Source: Coprobacter tertius
Lineage (GTDB): Bacteria; Bacteroidota; Bacteroidia; Bacteroidales; Coprobacteraceae
DNA length: 64,000 nt
Direction: 5' to 3'
Assembly (NCBI RefSeq): GCF_024330105.1
Contig: NZ_JANDHW010000011.1
Coordinates: 32,703 to 96,702, forward strand
Part shown: positions 38,971 to 47,613 of the stretch, in pieces
Numbering within the stretch: the stretch's first letter is position 1
Layout: every line of letters begins with the position of its first letter
The notes under the pieces: generated by a model
What the model was told of the DNA's origin: nothing
Databases searched by the model: none
The model's input: the letters and a program-made list of their open reading frames with translations, nothing else
Position numbers and translations under genes: made by a program

Positions 38971-40836
38971 ATGAAAAAAAAAGCTGATCGGACCCTTAAC
39001 CGCAAACTGCGGATAACGGGAGGTAGTAAAAAAGAAGTGAAAACCGATGAGGTTCCAAAACCTGATAACAGGCAGTACGAGATTTTATTGCAAGCGAAAA
39101 ATACGTGGGAAAGTCTCGATGAATATCGGGAGAAGAGAATGCGAGGAAGGGATTATACTTTTGGAAAACAATGGAATGATAAAGTGACTTTACCCGATGG
39201 GAGAACACTGACTGAAGAACAATATCTGAAAGAACAGGGGAAAATTCCTTTGAAAAATAATATGATAAGACAGTTGGTGAAAAATGTCGTGGGGCAATTC
39301 AGGGGGACTCAAACTGAACCGGTATGTATTGCGCGTGATCGGGAAGAACAGCAATTAGGGGAACTTATGAGTACGGCGATGCAATATGCTTATCAACATA
39401 ATCGGTTGTGGGAACTCGATGGCCGTACGATAGAGGAGTTTCTTATTTCGGGAAGTTGTTTTCATAAAGTGGGTTATGGCTGGCGTAGGGATAAAATGGA
39501 TGTTTGGGTGGATGAGATAAATCCCAATCGTATATTTTTTAATATGATGGAAGACAGTCGCCATTGGGATTGTTCTCTTATAGGTGAATTGCATGATGTC
39601 CCTGTAGCCGATGTGGTTTCCCGTTTTTCCGGCGGTTCGCCTCGGAAAGCGGCTTGGTTGAGAGAATTATATAGTCATGCGAATGAAACGGAAATTTGTG
39701 GATGTTTTGAAAATCTAACCTCTGAGCGTATCGACCGGCTCGATTTTTTAGTTCCTTCCGATCCGCATCTCTGCCGGGTAATCGAAGTTTGGCGTCTCGA
39801 AAGTCGGGAGCGTATAAAATGTCACGACCGGCTTAAAGGAGAGTATTTTAAGGCAGAGTTGTCTTCTTTGCCCGGTATCGAGGCCGAAAATAATCGCCGT
39901 AAAGAGGCGGGTCTTTCGGGCGATGACTCCACTATTTCGATAGAATGGTTTATTGACCGGTTTTGGTATTACCGTTTTTTTACTCCTTTCGGAGATATCC
40001 TCGACGAGGGAGAAACTCCCTATTGGCATGGAGAACATCCTTATGTATTTAAATTATATCCGTTAGTCGATGGTGAAATCCATTCGTTCGTTGAGGATAT
40101 AATCGATCAGCAACGTTATATCAATCGGTTGATAACGATGGTCGATTTTATTATGGGATCGAGTGCAAAAGGGGTATTGCTGTTTCCCGAGGATCAAATT
40201 CCCGATGGAATGACTATTGAAGATGTTGCGGAAGAATGGACCCGGTATAACGGCGTTATATTGTTTAAGCCTCGCCCCGGTGCACCGTTGCCTCAGCAAA
40301 TTGCGGTAAATGCTACGAATGTAGGAGCCTATGAGTTGTTGAATTTGCAGATGCGATTACTCGATGATATATCGGGGGTACATGGGGCAATGCAGGGAAA
40401 AACGCCGTCGGCTTCCACTCCGGCCTCTTTATATGCTATGCAAACGCAAAACGGAAGTACTAATTTGGTGGATTTGTTCGAGTCATATAAAACATTCAGA
40501 GAAGACAGGGATACGAAAATTATGAAGGTGATACAGCAGTACTATACGGCAGAACGTTACAGGAAGATTGCCGGAGATAGTATCGAGCCGGAGAATTATT
40601 CTCCCGGTAAGGTGCGTAATGCCGAATTTGATCTTACTCTGGCGCAATCTGTTTCTTCGCCGGTATATCGCCTGGCATCTAATGATTTCCTGCTCGAATT
40701 ATTTCGCATGGGGCAGATTACACTCGAGATGTTGCTCGAAAACGGGTCGTTTCCTTTTGCCGATAAACTGCTTCAAAGCATTTCGAAGTTTAAACAGGAG
40801 CAGAAAGAACAACCTGTTTTGCCGGCAAAAATATAA
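38971..40836 (+). CDS. Phage portal protein (P22/podovirus-like)
   Basis: This 621-aa protein is recognisable as a portal by its start, TWESLDEYREKRMRGRDYTF then GKQWNDKVTLPDGR, and IPLKNNMIRQLVKNVVGQFR. These correspond to the helical wing entry and the 'R..Y..G.QW ... N.i...v..v.G' pattern of P22-type portals. The stem/clip part holds SGVHGAMQGKTPSASTPASL. It has no signal peptide. A portal forms the ring through which DNA is packaged. Neither terminase, capsid nor integrase lies near. The gene is flanked by the divergent 870-aa gene and, after a shared terminator, fabI. It is intact, so it is probably maintained or recent. Confidence 0.82.
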   Translation: MKKKADRTLNRKLRITGGSKKEVKTDEVPKPDNRQYEILLQAKNTWESLDEYREKRMRGRDYTFGKQWNDKVTLPDGRTLTEEQYLKEQGKIPLKNNMIRQLVKNVVGQFRGTQTEPVCIARDREEQQLGELMSTAMQYAYQHNRLWELDGRTIEEFLISGSCFHKVGYGWRRDKMDVWVDEINPNRIFFNMMEDSRHWDCSLIGELHDVPVADVVSRFSGGSPRKAAWLRELYSHANETEICGCFENLTSERIDRLDFLVPSDPHLCRVIEVWRLESRERIKCHDRLKGEYFKAELSSLPGIEAENNRRKEAGLSGDDSTISIEWFIDRFWYYRFFTPFGDILDEGETPYWHGEHPYVFKLYPLVDGEIHSFVEDIIDQQRYINRLITMVDFIMGSSAKGVLLFPEDQIPDGMTIEDVAEEWTRYNGVILFKPRPGAPLPQQIAVNATNVGAYELLNLQMRLLDDISGVHGAMQGKTPSASTPASLYAMQTQNGSTNLVDLFESYKTFREDRDTKIMKVIQQYYTAERYRKIAGDSIEPENYSPGKVRNAEFDLTLAQSVSSPVYRLASNDFLLELFRMGQITLEMLLENGSFPFADKLLQSISKFKQEQKEQPVLPAKI

Positions 40837-40851
40837 AGTTATAAAATGGAT

Positions 40852-40893
40852 AAAAAACGGGGAGGTTTCAGAATTTACCTCCCCGTTTTTTGT
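40852..40893. terminator. Bidirectional terminator between the portal gene and fabI
   Basis: A perfect 15-bp stem (AAAAAACGGGGAGGT / ACCTCCCCGTTTTTT) with a 10-nt loop at 40852-40891, with A- and T-tracts suited to both directions. Confidence 0.9.
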
Positions 40894-40915
40894 TTATAAA
40901 GTTTGTGTATATAAT

Positions 40916-41773
40916 TTATCCGTAACAAATATCGCCTTTCTCATTGCGGTATTCATCGAAACTCTTGTTGTATTGGGTCATGGCACGTAAGCTCATACCC
41001 ATACTCGAGAATCCGCCGTCGTGGTAAAGATTCTGCATGGTAACCTTACGGGTGAGGTCGGAGAACATGACGATACAATAGTCCGCGCATTCAGCGGCCG
41101 AGGCATTGCCTAAAGGAGACATACGGTCCGAAAAATCCATCAGCGACTCCATGCCTTTTACTCCGCTACCGGCGGTAGTCATGGTAGGCGACTGGGAGAT
41201 CGTATTAATGCGCACTCCTTTTTCCCGGCCGTAGATGTAACCGAAACTGCGTGCTATCGATTCGAGAAGCGCTTTGGCATCGGCCATATCGTTATATCCG
41301 AAAAGGGTACGTTGTGCAGCTACATACGATAGGGCGATTACCGACCCGTTTGGGGCGATGGCGTCCATTTTTTTCGCTACCTGCAACATTTTATGAAATG
41401 AAATGGCCGATATATCGAGCGTTTTATTGAGCATATCGTAGTCGAGATCATCGTACGGGCGTTTTTTACGTACGTTAGGAGACATTCCTATCGAGTGCAG
41501 TACAAAATCTATTTTACCGCCCAGAATTTCCATCGAGCGGGAAAAGACGGTTTCGAGATCTTCTACGTTAGTGGCATCGGCCGGAATCACTTCGGCATTC
41601 GTTTTTTTTGCCAGTTCGCTAACTTCACCCATACGTACGGCGACGGGTGTATTGCTTAAAGTAATGATCGCACCTTCTTCAACTGCCCTCTCGGCGACTT
41701 TCCATGCGATAGACATTTCATTGAGCGCACCGAAAATGATGCCTTTTTTACCTTTTAATAAATTGTTACTCAT
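40916..41773 (-). CDS. fabI: Enoyl-[acyl-carrier-protein] reductase (NADH)
   Basis: This 285-aa short-chain dehydrogenase has the Rossmann start KGKKGIIFGALNEMSIAWKV and the FabI active site Y-x6-K (GYNDMADAKALLES, Tyr and Lys). A preceding VLHSIGMSP matches the family ('LVHSIaFa'). It reduces enoyl-ACP in the last step of fatty-acid elongation and is the triclosan target in other bacteria. It is a single gene with its own promoter and a leader hairpin. Confidence 0.96.
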   Translation of the reverse strand: MSNNLLKGKKGIIFGALNEMSIAWKVAERAVEEGAIITLSNTPVAVRMGEVSELAKKTNAEVIPADATNVEDLETVFSRSMEILGGKIDFVLHSIGMSPNVRKKRPYDDLDYDMLNKTLDISAISFHKMLQVAKKMDAIAPNGSVIALSYVAAQRTLFGYNDMADAKALLESIARSFGYIYGREKGVRINTISQSPTMTTAGSGVKGMESLMDFSDRMSPLGNASAAECADYCIVMFSDLTRKVTMQNLYHDGGFSSMGMSLRAMTQYNKSFDEYRNEKGDICYG

Positions 41774-41804
41774 AATTTATTGATTTATTTATGGGCAAAA
41801 AGGT

Positions 41805-41827
41805 GCACATTAAATGCTAAAATGTGC
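41805..41827 (-). promoter_or_regulatory. Hairpin in the fabI leader
   Basis: GCACATT (41805-41811) pairs with AATGTGC (41821-41827) around a 9-nt loop. It lies between the predicted transcription start and the fabI ATG on the reverse strand. It may be a leader structure or a repressor site. Confidence 0.4.
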
Positions 41828-41840
41828 TGTTTTTGCGATG

Positions 41841-41872
41841 CAAATATACAATATAAATCCTAATGCCGCAAT
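41841..41872 (-). promoter_or_regulatory. fabI promoter
   Basis: The reverse strand reads TATATTTG (41841-41848) with ATTG (41869-41872) 20 bp upstream, close to the consensus -33/-7 pair. Confidence 0.6.
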
Positions 41873-42007
41873 TCTTTTCTCTTATTTTGCTATCTCGACA
41901 TTGCAAAATACGATGTCTGACTATTTTATTACAATCGTTTTGCAAAAAAATAACAGAATCGATACCGGATTTTTTTTATTTATCGCAGAAATAAAAGAAG
42001 ATTCTCT

Positions 42008-42015
42008 TAACTTTG
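42008..42015 (+). promoter_or_regulatory. -7 box of the ROK kinase gene
   Basis: TAACTTTG fits TAnnTTTG, 29 bp before the ATG at 42045. It shows that the long upstream extension of the reading frame (from 41814) is not translated from this promoter. Confidence 0.5.
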
Positions 42016-42044
42016 CGATACTTAATTATAACATAACACACAAA

Positions 42045-43010
42045 ATGACCATGAGTAAACCATATGTAGTGGGTATAGATATTGGTGGAACCAATTCTGT
42101 ATTTGGCATTGTCGATGCCCGTGGAACCGTAATTGCAAGTGGTTCTATCAAAACGCAGAAATATAATAAAGTTGAAGATTATGTTGAGGATCTGACTGCA
42201 GAACTGACTAAACTTTTGGAGTCGGAAAATGCCACCGATAAAATTATGGGAATCGGTATTGGCGCTCCTAATGGTAATTATTTTAGCGGGACGATCGAGT
42301 TTGCGCCGAACTTGCCTTGGAGAGGTGTAATACCGTTGGCTCAGATGATTTCCGACCGCATGGGTATTCCTGCTGCTCTTACTAATGATGCGAATGCTGC
42401 CGCAATCGGAGAAATGACGTATGGTGCGGCACGCGGATTGAAGGATTTTATCATGATCACTTTAGGAACAGGTGTAGGTAGCGGTATTGTCATAAACGGA
42501 CAACTTGTTTATGGGCACGACGGATTTGCCGGAGAGCTCGGCCATACAATTGTACGTCGTAATAACGGTCGCTTATGCGGATGCGGACGTACCGGCTGTC
42601 TCGAAGCTTATACGTCTGCTACCGGAGTGGCGCGTACAGCTCGCGAATTTCTCGAAATACGTAAAGATGACAGTCTTTTGCGTCAAATTCCTATTCAGGA
42701 TATTACATCTAAGGATGTATATGATGCGGCAGTTAAGGGAGATAAAATGGCGGCAGAAATATTTGAATATACCGGCACCATACTTGGTGAGGCTTTTGCT
42801 GATTTCGTCGCATTTTCGAGTCCTAAAGCGATTATTCTTTTCGGCGGTTTGGCTAAATCGGGGGACCTTATTATGAAACCGATTTGTGAAGCTATGGAGA
42901 GAAATATGCTTAATATATTTAAGAACAAGGTGAAAGTTATGCTTTCTGAGCTGAAAGAAAGCGATGCTGCTGTTTTGGGTGCCAGTGCACTCGGATGGGA
43001 AGCCAAATAA
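42045..43010 (+). CDS. ROK-family sugar kinase (glucokinase-like)
   Basis: This is a 321-aa protein when started at 42045 (MTMSKPYVVGIDIGGTNSVF); a second ATG two codons later is possible. The ATP-binding motif is GIDIGGTNSVFGIVD. The substrate region has TNDANAAAIGEMTYGAARGL and GELGHTIV, and the zinc-binding signature CGCGRTGCLEAYTSATG is complete. ROK kinases of this type phosphorylate glucose or related hexoses; the exact sugar cannot be read. The length suits the family (about 320 aa). The open frame before 42045 contains no family sequence and overlaps the fabI promoter. Confidence 0.92.
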   Translation: MTMSKPYVVGIDIGGTNSVFGIVDARGTVIASGSIKTQKYNKVEDYVEDLTAELTKLLESENATDKIMGIGIGAPNGNYFSGTIEFAPNLPWRGVIPLAQMISDRMGIPAALTNDANAAAIGEMTYGAARGLKDFIMITLGTGVGSGIVINGQLVYGHDGFAGELGHTIVRRNNGRLCGCGRTGCLEAYTSATGVARTAREFLEIRKDDSLLRQIPIQDITSKDVYDAAVKGDKMAAEIFEYTGTILGEAFADFVAFSSPKAIILFGGLAKSGDLIMKPICEAMERNMLNIFKNKVKVMLSELKESDAAVLGASALGWEAK

Positions 43011-43036
43011 GCGATATTTTCTAACTGTATATGTGG

Positions 43037-43068
43037 CAGGACAGTCCGGTGACGGGCTGTCCTGTTTT
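43037..43068 (+). terminator. Terminator of the ROK kinase gene
   Basis: An 8-bp stem (CAGGACAG / CTGTCCTG) with a 12-nt loop at 43037-43064, followed by TTTT. Confidence 0.75.
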
Positions 43069-43139
43069 AATATATGGGAAAGAGATTTCGTTCCTTTTTC
43101 TTAAAAAAAATGTAATACAGAGGAGTGCGGATGCATAAA

Positions 43140-43335
43140 AATAATATGAAAAGAGCCGGAATTGAGAGTTTTCAATTCCGGCTCGTACTATAGTTCTTTC
43201 AATGATATGGTTTAGAGTTCAAAATTATAATTCTTCATAAGGTGTCTAAGAGTTTTAAGAAATAGTATCTGAATGGTTTCACAACCCAAAAGAGACTATT
43301 TTTGACAATACCATATACTAAAAGAACTTTTTAAT
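43140..43335 (-). ncRNA. Candidate structured small RNA
   Basis: This region has no protein gene but holds ordered RNA structure on the reverse strand. A -7 box (TATATTTG at 43341-43348) starts it. The first and last parts pair: AGTTCTTTTAGTATATGGT (43312-43330) with ACCATATCATTGAAAGAACT (43192-43211). Inside, AAATAGTCTCT pairs with AGATACTATTT around GGTT..AACC. The RNA ends with a 13-bp terminator hairpin (GAGCCGGAATTGA / TCAATTCCGGCTC at 43153-43184) followed by TTTTCATATTATTTTT. Length about 190 nt. Size and long closing stem recall 6S-type RNA, though the inner part looks more like a branched structure. Identity is unknown. Confidence 0.6.
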
Positions 43336-43340
43336 CTCTA

Positions 43341-43348
43341 CAAATATA
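43341..43348 (-). promoter_or_regulatory. -7 box of the candidate small RNA
   Basis: The reverse strand reads TATATTTG, a perfect -7 box. The -33 position is T-rich but lacks TTTG. The remainder of the gap up to 43451 is AT-rich with nothing else visible. Confidence 0.5.
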
Positions 43349-43451
43349 CAAATGAATTAGAAAAAAATGGCATGTCTAATATTAATATTTTAAAAAAATA
43401 AAATCCCGATATATTAGTCTGTTTTAATAATATATTAACAAATATTGGTAT

Positions 43452-44615
43452 TTATAAACTATTACTTGCGGATAGTTTGTTCTTTAAAGGATTAGAATAC
43501 ATTTCCAGCATTTTTTTACGCAGGAAATTTTCGTCTTTGTCAGGGATATCGGTTATTTTATCTATTTGTCCTTGTATATAATTTATAAAATTGTTTTTTT
43601 CTTCCGGCATATAGTTTTTCGCAAATCGTTCCTCATCGTATAACATGTCGTAAGCAATATAATTGATGGGATAAATCATATAGTTAGAGTGTATGGCATG
43701 GTCGATTAGATGGGTGATGCGGGCGATCATTTCAGTTTTATCGAGATTCTCGGTAATTTCTGCAAGTCGTTTATTCAACGGTTCGGACATAGCGAAATGT
43801 ATATGGCCTTTTTGTCCGAGAATGCCGGTTTCCATATTTAGCAAGTCGTCGTGCGGAGTCTTTTTATAATCGGGACAATCTCTTTTTAGTTGAAATTCGC
43901 GGGCCTTTAAAAAATCGCAAGGATCGTACTCGTACGAGATAGAAACGGGTACGATATTTACTCCCATGATATTTGTTTTTACATCGGAACTTCCACCTCC
44001 GAGATTCAGCATTTTTATAACGCTTTCTTGAGTCCTGTCATCAGAATCTTTAGCTCTACCTTCTCTTTGGGCAATCCAGAGAGACTGGTGTTTTATTTTT
44101 ATTGCGAAGTTGATATAATTTGAAAGCCTGCGTGACACTTCGAGCATTTTCCTGACGGGGACATCCCGGTTAACGATCACGCTTTTATTGATACGTACCA
44201 GGTTCGATATCCAAGGGTATATCAGTAGATTGTCTCCAATAGCCACTTCACTCGTCTCGAAACCGTGTTCGATGAGCATGATATTTAGAAACGAAGCGTC
44301 GAGTACGATATCGCGATGGTTCGACATGAAGGTGTAACTTTCCGAATGGTCGAGATATTCGAATCCGGAAGCGTCTACTCCCGTGGTAGAAGCCTTAACA
44401 AGTCTGTACAGGAAGGGAACGGCAAGTTTACTTTGAAAATCTTTTTTAGAAGTGCATGACAGCATCGTATCACAAAATTGTTTATAATCGACGCCGGGCA
44501 TTATGTATTCTATCGCGTGTTTAAATCCGGGTTCGGCTATAACCGAAGGAATAATTTCGGGTAGCTCTTCGTCGTAAAAGGGACGTATTTCGTCAAAGTC
44601 AAGATATTTTTTCAT
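43452..44615 (-). CDS. PlsC-like 1-acyl-glycerol-phosphate acyltransferase
   Basis: This 387-aa protein has the acyltransferase motif NHRDIVLDASF (NHxxxxD) at about residue 93. NRDVPVRKMLE and IAQREGRAKDSDDRTQES follow, corresponding to blocks II and III (EGxx). The family transfers acyl chains to lysophospholipid or a related acceptor at the membrane. The N- and C-terminal extensions make it longer than E. coli PlsC. It is last in the PASTA-rluD-ddl-acyltransferase operon, 28 bp after ddl. The true acceptor is unknown. Confidence 0.85.
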   Translation of the reverse strand: MKKYLDFDEIRPFYDEELPEIIPSVIAEPGFKHAIEYIMPGVDYKQFCDTMLSCTSKKDFQSKLAVPFLYRLVKASTTGVDASGFEYLDHSESYTFMSNHRDIVLDASFLNIMLIEHGFETSEVAIGDNLLIYPWISNLVRINKSVIVNRDVPVRKMLEVSRRLSNYINFAIKIKHQSLWIAQREGRAKDSDDRTQESVIKMLNLGGGSSDVKTNIMGVNIVPVSISYEYDPCDFLKAREFQLKRDCPDYKKTPHDDLLNMETGILGQKGHIHFAMSEPLNKRLAEITENLDKTEMIARITHLIDHAIHSNYMIYPINYIAYDMLYDEERFAKNYMPEEKNNFINYIQGQIDKITDIPDKDENFLRKKMLEMYSNPLKNKLSASNSL

Positions 44616-44643
44616 AAAAACTATCGTTCTTAACGTGTTTCGG

Positions 44644-45630
44644 TTAACGTTGTGTCAATTCATTTTCGATAATGTCGGTCATTACATCTTTTATCTCGAG
44701 ACCTGCAGCTTTTACTTGTTGGGGTATAAAGCTGGTTGCGGTCATGCCCGGTGTCGTGTTTACCTCGAGCAGATACGGAGTGTTTCCGATGATGATATAA
44801 TCGACGCGAATAATTCCTTTGCAACCGATAATATCGTAGATGCGAGATGTTGTTGCTTTTACCGAAGACGCAATTTCCTCCGAAATGCGGGCCGGGGTGA
44901 TTTCGCTGACTTTTGAAGCGGTATATTTTGCTTCATAATCGAAAAATTCGTTTTTACTTATTACCTCGGTGATCGGGAAAACGACTTCGTGTTGCCTTGT
45001 TTTGTAACATCCGCAAGTTATTTCAGTTCCTTTCATGAAAGATTCGATAATAACTTCTTCTCCTTCCTCAAAAGCATGCGCTATGGCCGGTTGTATCTGA
45101 TCTGTTTCTTTTACCTTAGTCGTTCCGAAACTCGACCCCCCTACATTAGGCTTAATAAAACAGGGTAGCCCGATACGAGACACGACGTCATCGTTACTGA
45201 TGCTTTCTCCAGCTCTTAATAATATCGATCTTGCGATAGGTATATCGAAAGCATGCAGGTAATGATTACACATGTATTTATTAAAAGTAAGTGCGGCGGC
45301 CAATACTCCACAGCAGGAATAGGGTAGCCCGATAAGTTCGAAATAGCCTTGTAAAAGTCCGTTCTCACCAGGAGTACCGTGTATGGTAATATATGCCAGA
45401 TCGAAACGTATTCGTTTGCCTTCCCAAACGAAACTGAAGTCGTTTTTGTCGATCGGGGCCGTTTTTCCATCGGGAAGATCTACATGCCAGTCTGATTTTT
45501 TCAGCTTTACGATATAGGCTTCGTAACGGTCATGATCTAAAAACGAATATATACCTTGTGCGCTTCTTAGCGAAACGACAATCTCCGAAGAATCTCCTCC
45601 GGCGATAATGGCTATTTTGCACTTACTCAT
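44644..45630 (-). CDS. ddl: D-alanine--D-alanine ligase
   Basis: This 328-aa ATP-grasp enzyme makes D-Ala-D-Ala for peptidoglycan. Motifs are KIAIIAGGDSSEIVVSLRSA at the N-terminus, IHGTPGENGLLQGYFELIGL then PYSC, CFIKPNVGGSSFGTTKV for ATP binding, and LLEVNTTPGMTATSFIPQQ at the metal site. The length is normal. It lies 52 bp after rluD on the same strand. Confidence 0.97.
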   Translation of the reverse strand: MSKCKIAIIAGGDSSEIVVSLRSAQGIYSFLDHDRYEAYIVKLKKSDWHVDLPDGKTAPIDKNDFSFVWEGKRIRFDLAYITIHGTPGENGLLQGYFELIGLPYSCCGVLAAALTFNKYMCNHYLHAFDIPIARSILLRAGESISNDDVVSRIGLPCFIKPNVGGSSFGTTKVKETDQIQPAIAHAFEEGEEVIIESFMKGTEITCGCYKTRQHEVVFPITEVISKNEFFDYEAKYTASKVSEITPARISEEIASSVKATTSRIYDIIGCKGIIRVDYIIIGNTPYLLEVNTTPGMTATSFIPQQVKAAGLEIKDVMTDIIENELTQR

Positions 45631-45682
45631 TTTTAATCAAATATAAATTTACCTATAAAAATTGATATATCCTCCTGAAATA

Positions 45683-46753
45683 TCAGGAAATTTCTCTGTT
45701 TATCATATAATTTCTCCATTTTTCGATCAATTGACCCATGTCTTCGGGTATTTCTGAATCGAAAAACATTTCTTTCCCTGTTTTAGGATGTACGAAACCC
45801 AGCGTGCGGGCATGTAGAGCCTGACGAGGGCAAATACTGAAACAATTATTTACAAATTGTTTATACTTCGTAAAAGTAGTTCCTTTCAGTATCTCGTTAC
45901 CCCCATAACGAGCATCATTGAATAGGGGATGCCCGATATATTTCATGTGTACCCTGATTTGATGGGTACGTCCGGTTTCGAGACGACATTCTACCGTAGA
46001 CACATATCCCATTTTTTCAATGACTTTATAATGAGTAACAGCCGTTTTTCCGTGATCTCCATCGGGGAAAACAGCCATTTGTAACCGGTCTTTCAGGCTG
46101 CGACCTATATTCCCTTCTATACGGCCTTCATCTTCCGGTGGAACTCCCCATACCACTGCAAGATATTTTCGTTGAGTGGTTTTGTTGAAGAATTGTGTCC
46201 CTAAATGGGTTTTTGCTTCGGGTGTTTTAGCGATAACCAAGAGTCCCGAAGTGTCTTTGTCGATACGGTGTACAAGTCCGAGACGAGGATCGGAGACATC
46301 GAAATCGGGATGATTACGAAAGTGGTATGCCAAAGCGTTTACGAGAGTTCCTGAATAGTTCCCGTGACCAGGATGTACGACAAGTCCTGCCGGCTTATTC
46401 ACTACCAGCAATTCGTTGTCTTCATATACGATATTTAAAGGGATGTCTTCGGGGATGATTTCGAGTTCGTATTTGGGGCGGTCCATAACGATCGAGACCG
46501 TATCGGCCGGTTTTACACGATAGTTCGATTTTACCGGTTTACCGTTTACAAGTATACACCCTGCCTCGGCGGCCATTTGTATGCGATTACGGGATACATG
46601 TTCGATACGTGCAGTCAGAAATTTATCTATGCGGAGTAAGGTCTGACCTTTGTCGGCCACAAACCGATAATGTTCATACAGGCCCGGAAGCTCTTCATCG
46701 ATGAGCTCGGTATCGTCTAATAATTCTTCTTCTTTGTTGGTCTTTTCCTCCAT
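45683..46753 (-). CDS. rluD: RluD-type 23S rRNA pseudouridine synthase
   Basis: This 356-aa protein has an S4 domain (RIDKFLTARIEHVSRNRIQM) and the RluA-class catalytic domain with GLVHRIDKDTSGLLVIAKT (catalytic Asp in HRID). LETGRTHQIRVHMKYIGHPL follows. RluD enzymes modify helix 69 of 23S rRNA. An acidic N-terminal stretch of about 30 aa precedes the S4 domain. The gene lies one base after the PASTA gene, so the two are co-transcribed and probably coupled. Confidence 0.93.
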   Translation of the reverse strand: MEEKTNKEEELLDDTELIDEELPGLYEHYRFVADKGQTLLRIDKFLTARIEHVSRNRIQMAAEAGCILVNGKPVKSNYRVKPADTVSIVMDRPKYELEIIPEDIPLNIVYEDNELLVVNKPAGLVVHPGHGNYSGTLVNALAYHFRNHPDFDVSDPRLGLVHRIDKDTSGLLVIAKTPEAKTHLGTQFFNKTTQRKYLAVVWGVPPEDEGRIEGNIGRSLKDRLQMAVFPDGDHGKTAVTHYKVIEKMGYVSTVECRLETGRTHQIRVHMKYIGHPLFNDARYGGNEILKGTTFTKYKQFVNNCFSICPRQALHARTLGFVHPKTGKEMFFDSEIPEDMGQLIEKWRNYMINREIS

Positions 46754-46754
46754 C

Positions 46755-47372
46755 TTATTCGAGCCAGCCCTCCTCGGTCTGTGTAGAAAGCGAATCGTTT
46801 AAAAGACTATCGGCAGGAGAGACGGCATAACCATCACCTACGAGTAGGGTAAGATGTGTATCGGCACTTAGTTTAGCTCCTCTTTCCATATTTTTTCCGT
46901 TTAAACTCACACCCAAAACAAGATCTTTATATTCAGAAGAGACATATTGTATATCGGGCTCGGGAAAACCTTGTGCGATGAGCAGCGCTGAAGCTTGTCT
47001 CAACGACATATCTTTGACATCCGGTATGGAAATTTTTCGTGCTGAGGTTGCGTTTATGGTAAGAAATATCGTACGGCCTTCTTTTACTTTTAGTCCTTCT
47101 TGGGGGATTTGCTCGAGGATGCTGCCGGGAGCCGCTCCCGATACATATATCGAGTCGATGATCTCGTACCGTAAATGATTATGTGCGAGTATCGGGGCTG
47201 CATCCTGTACCGATAAACGTTGAACGTTGGGTACGGTTACCGATTTGCCGTGTTGTGTGTATATATTAAGCCAATATAACAAGATAGCTACCAGAACTAT
47301 CATGGTTATAAAAATGAAAATCAAGTTTTTTATAATGGGATGATTCCCCAAAAATAAAAGTATTTTTTTCAC
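46755..47372 (-). CDS. PASTA-domain membrane protein
   Basis: This 205-aa protein has one N-terminal membrane helix (residues about 15-38, NLIFIFITMIVLVAILLYWL) and two PASTA domains (SVTVPNVQRLSVQDAAPILA; ISIPDVKDMSLRQASALLIA). PASTA domains bind muropeptides or cell-wall fragments. Here there is no kinase or penicillin-binding domain, so it is a stand-alone PASTA protein facing the periplasm. It is the first gene of the operon with rluD and ddl, which fits a cell-wall role. Confidence 0.9.
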   Translation of the reverse strand: MKKILLFLGNHPIIKNLIFIFITMIVLVAILLYWLNIYTQHGKSVTVPNVQRLSVQDAAPILAHNHLRYEIIDSIYVSGAAPGSILEQIPQEGLKVKEGRTIFLTINATSARKISIPDVKDMSLRQASALLIAQGFPEPDIQYVSSEYKDLVLGVSLNGKNMERGAKLSADTHLTLLVGDGYAVSPADSLLNDSLSTQTEEGWLE

Positions 47373-47409
47373 GTTTTTACATTTACATGTTTAAAATCGA
47401 TAGATTGGG

Positions 47410-47440
47410 CAAAGATAAGTATTTATAGTTAAATGTGAAA
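47410..47440 (-). promoter_or_regulatory. Promoter of PASTA-rluD-ddl-acyltransferase
   Basis: The reverse strand reads TATCTTTG (47410-47417), a perfect -7 box. TTTC lies 19 bp upstream, one base off the -33 element. Confidence 0.5.
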
Positions 47441-47534
47441 CGGCTGATGTGAAAAGAAAGATAACAGGTGTTCCATTTCGTTGTATTATATTTGTTGGCG
47501 CGACAGAAAGATAACCTTAAAAAATCTAATATGC

Positions 47535-47566
47535 ATTGATAATGAAATACAAAAAACGTACCTTTG
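47535..47566 (+). promoter_or_regulatory. Promoter of the coiled-coil membrane protein gene
   Basis: ATTG (47535-47538), 20 bp, then TACCTTTG (47559-47566), a good -33/-7 pair 47 bp before the start. Confidence 0.6.
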
Positions 47567-47613
47567 TGGCCGTTCTGTAATGAGATTAATGTTGCTTAGA
47601 TAGAATTGATCAT

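Noticed and set aside
36200..40836. Ordinary complete prophage
   Set aside because: Only two phage-like genes are present, with core genes directly on both sides and no integrase, repressor or attachment repeats.
41814..42044. 77-codon extension of the ROK kinase frame
   Set aside because: It overlaps the fabI promoter, has no family sequence, and lies upstream of the -7 box at 42008. The family start is at 42045 or 42051.
43190..43335. CRISPR repeat or tracrRNA-like sequence
   Set aside because: No repeated spacers and no cas genes are in the window. The pairing pattern and terminator fit a stand-alone small RNA better.
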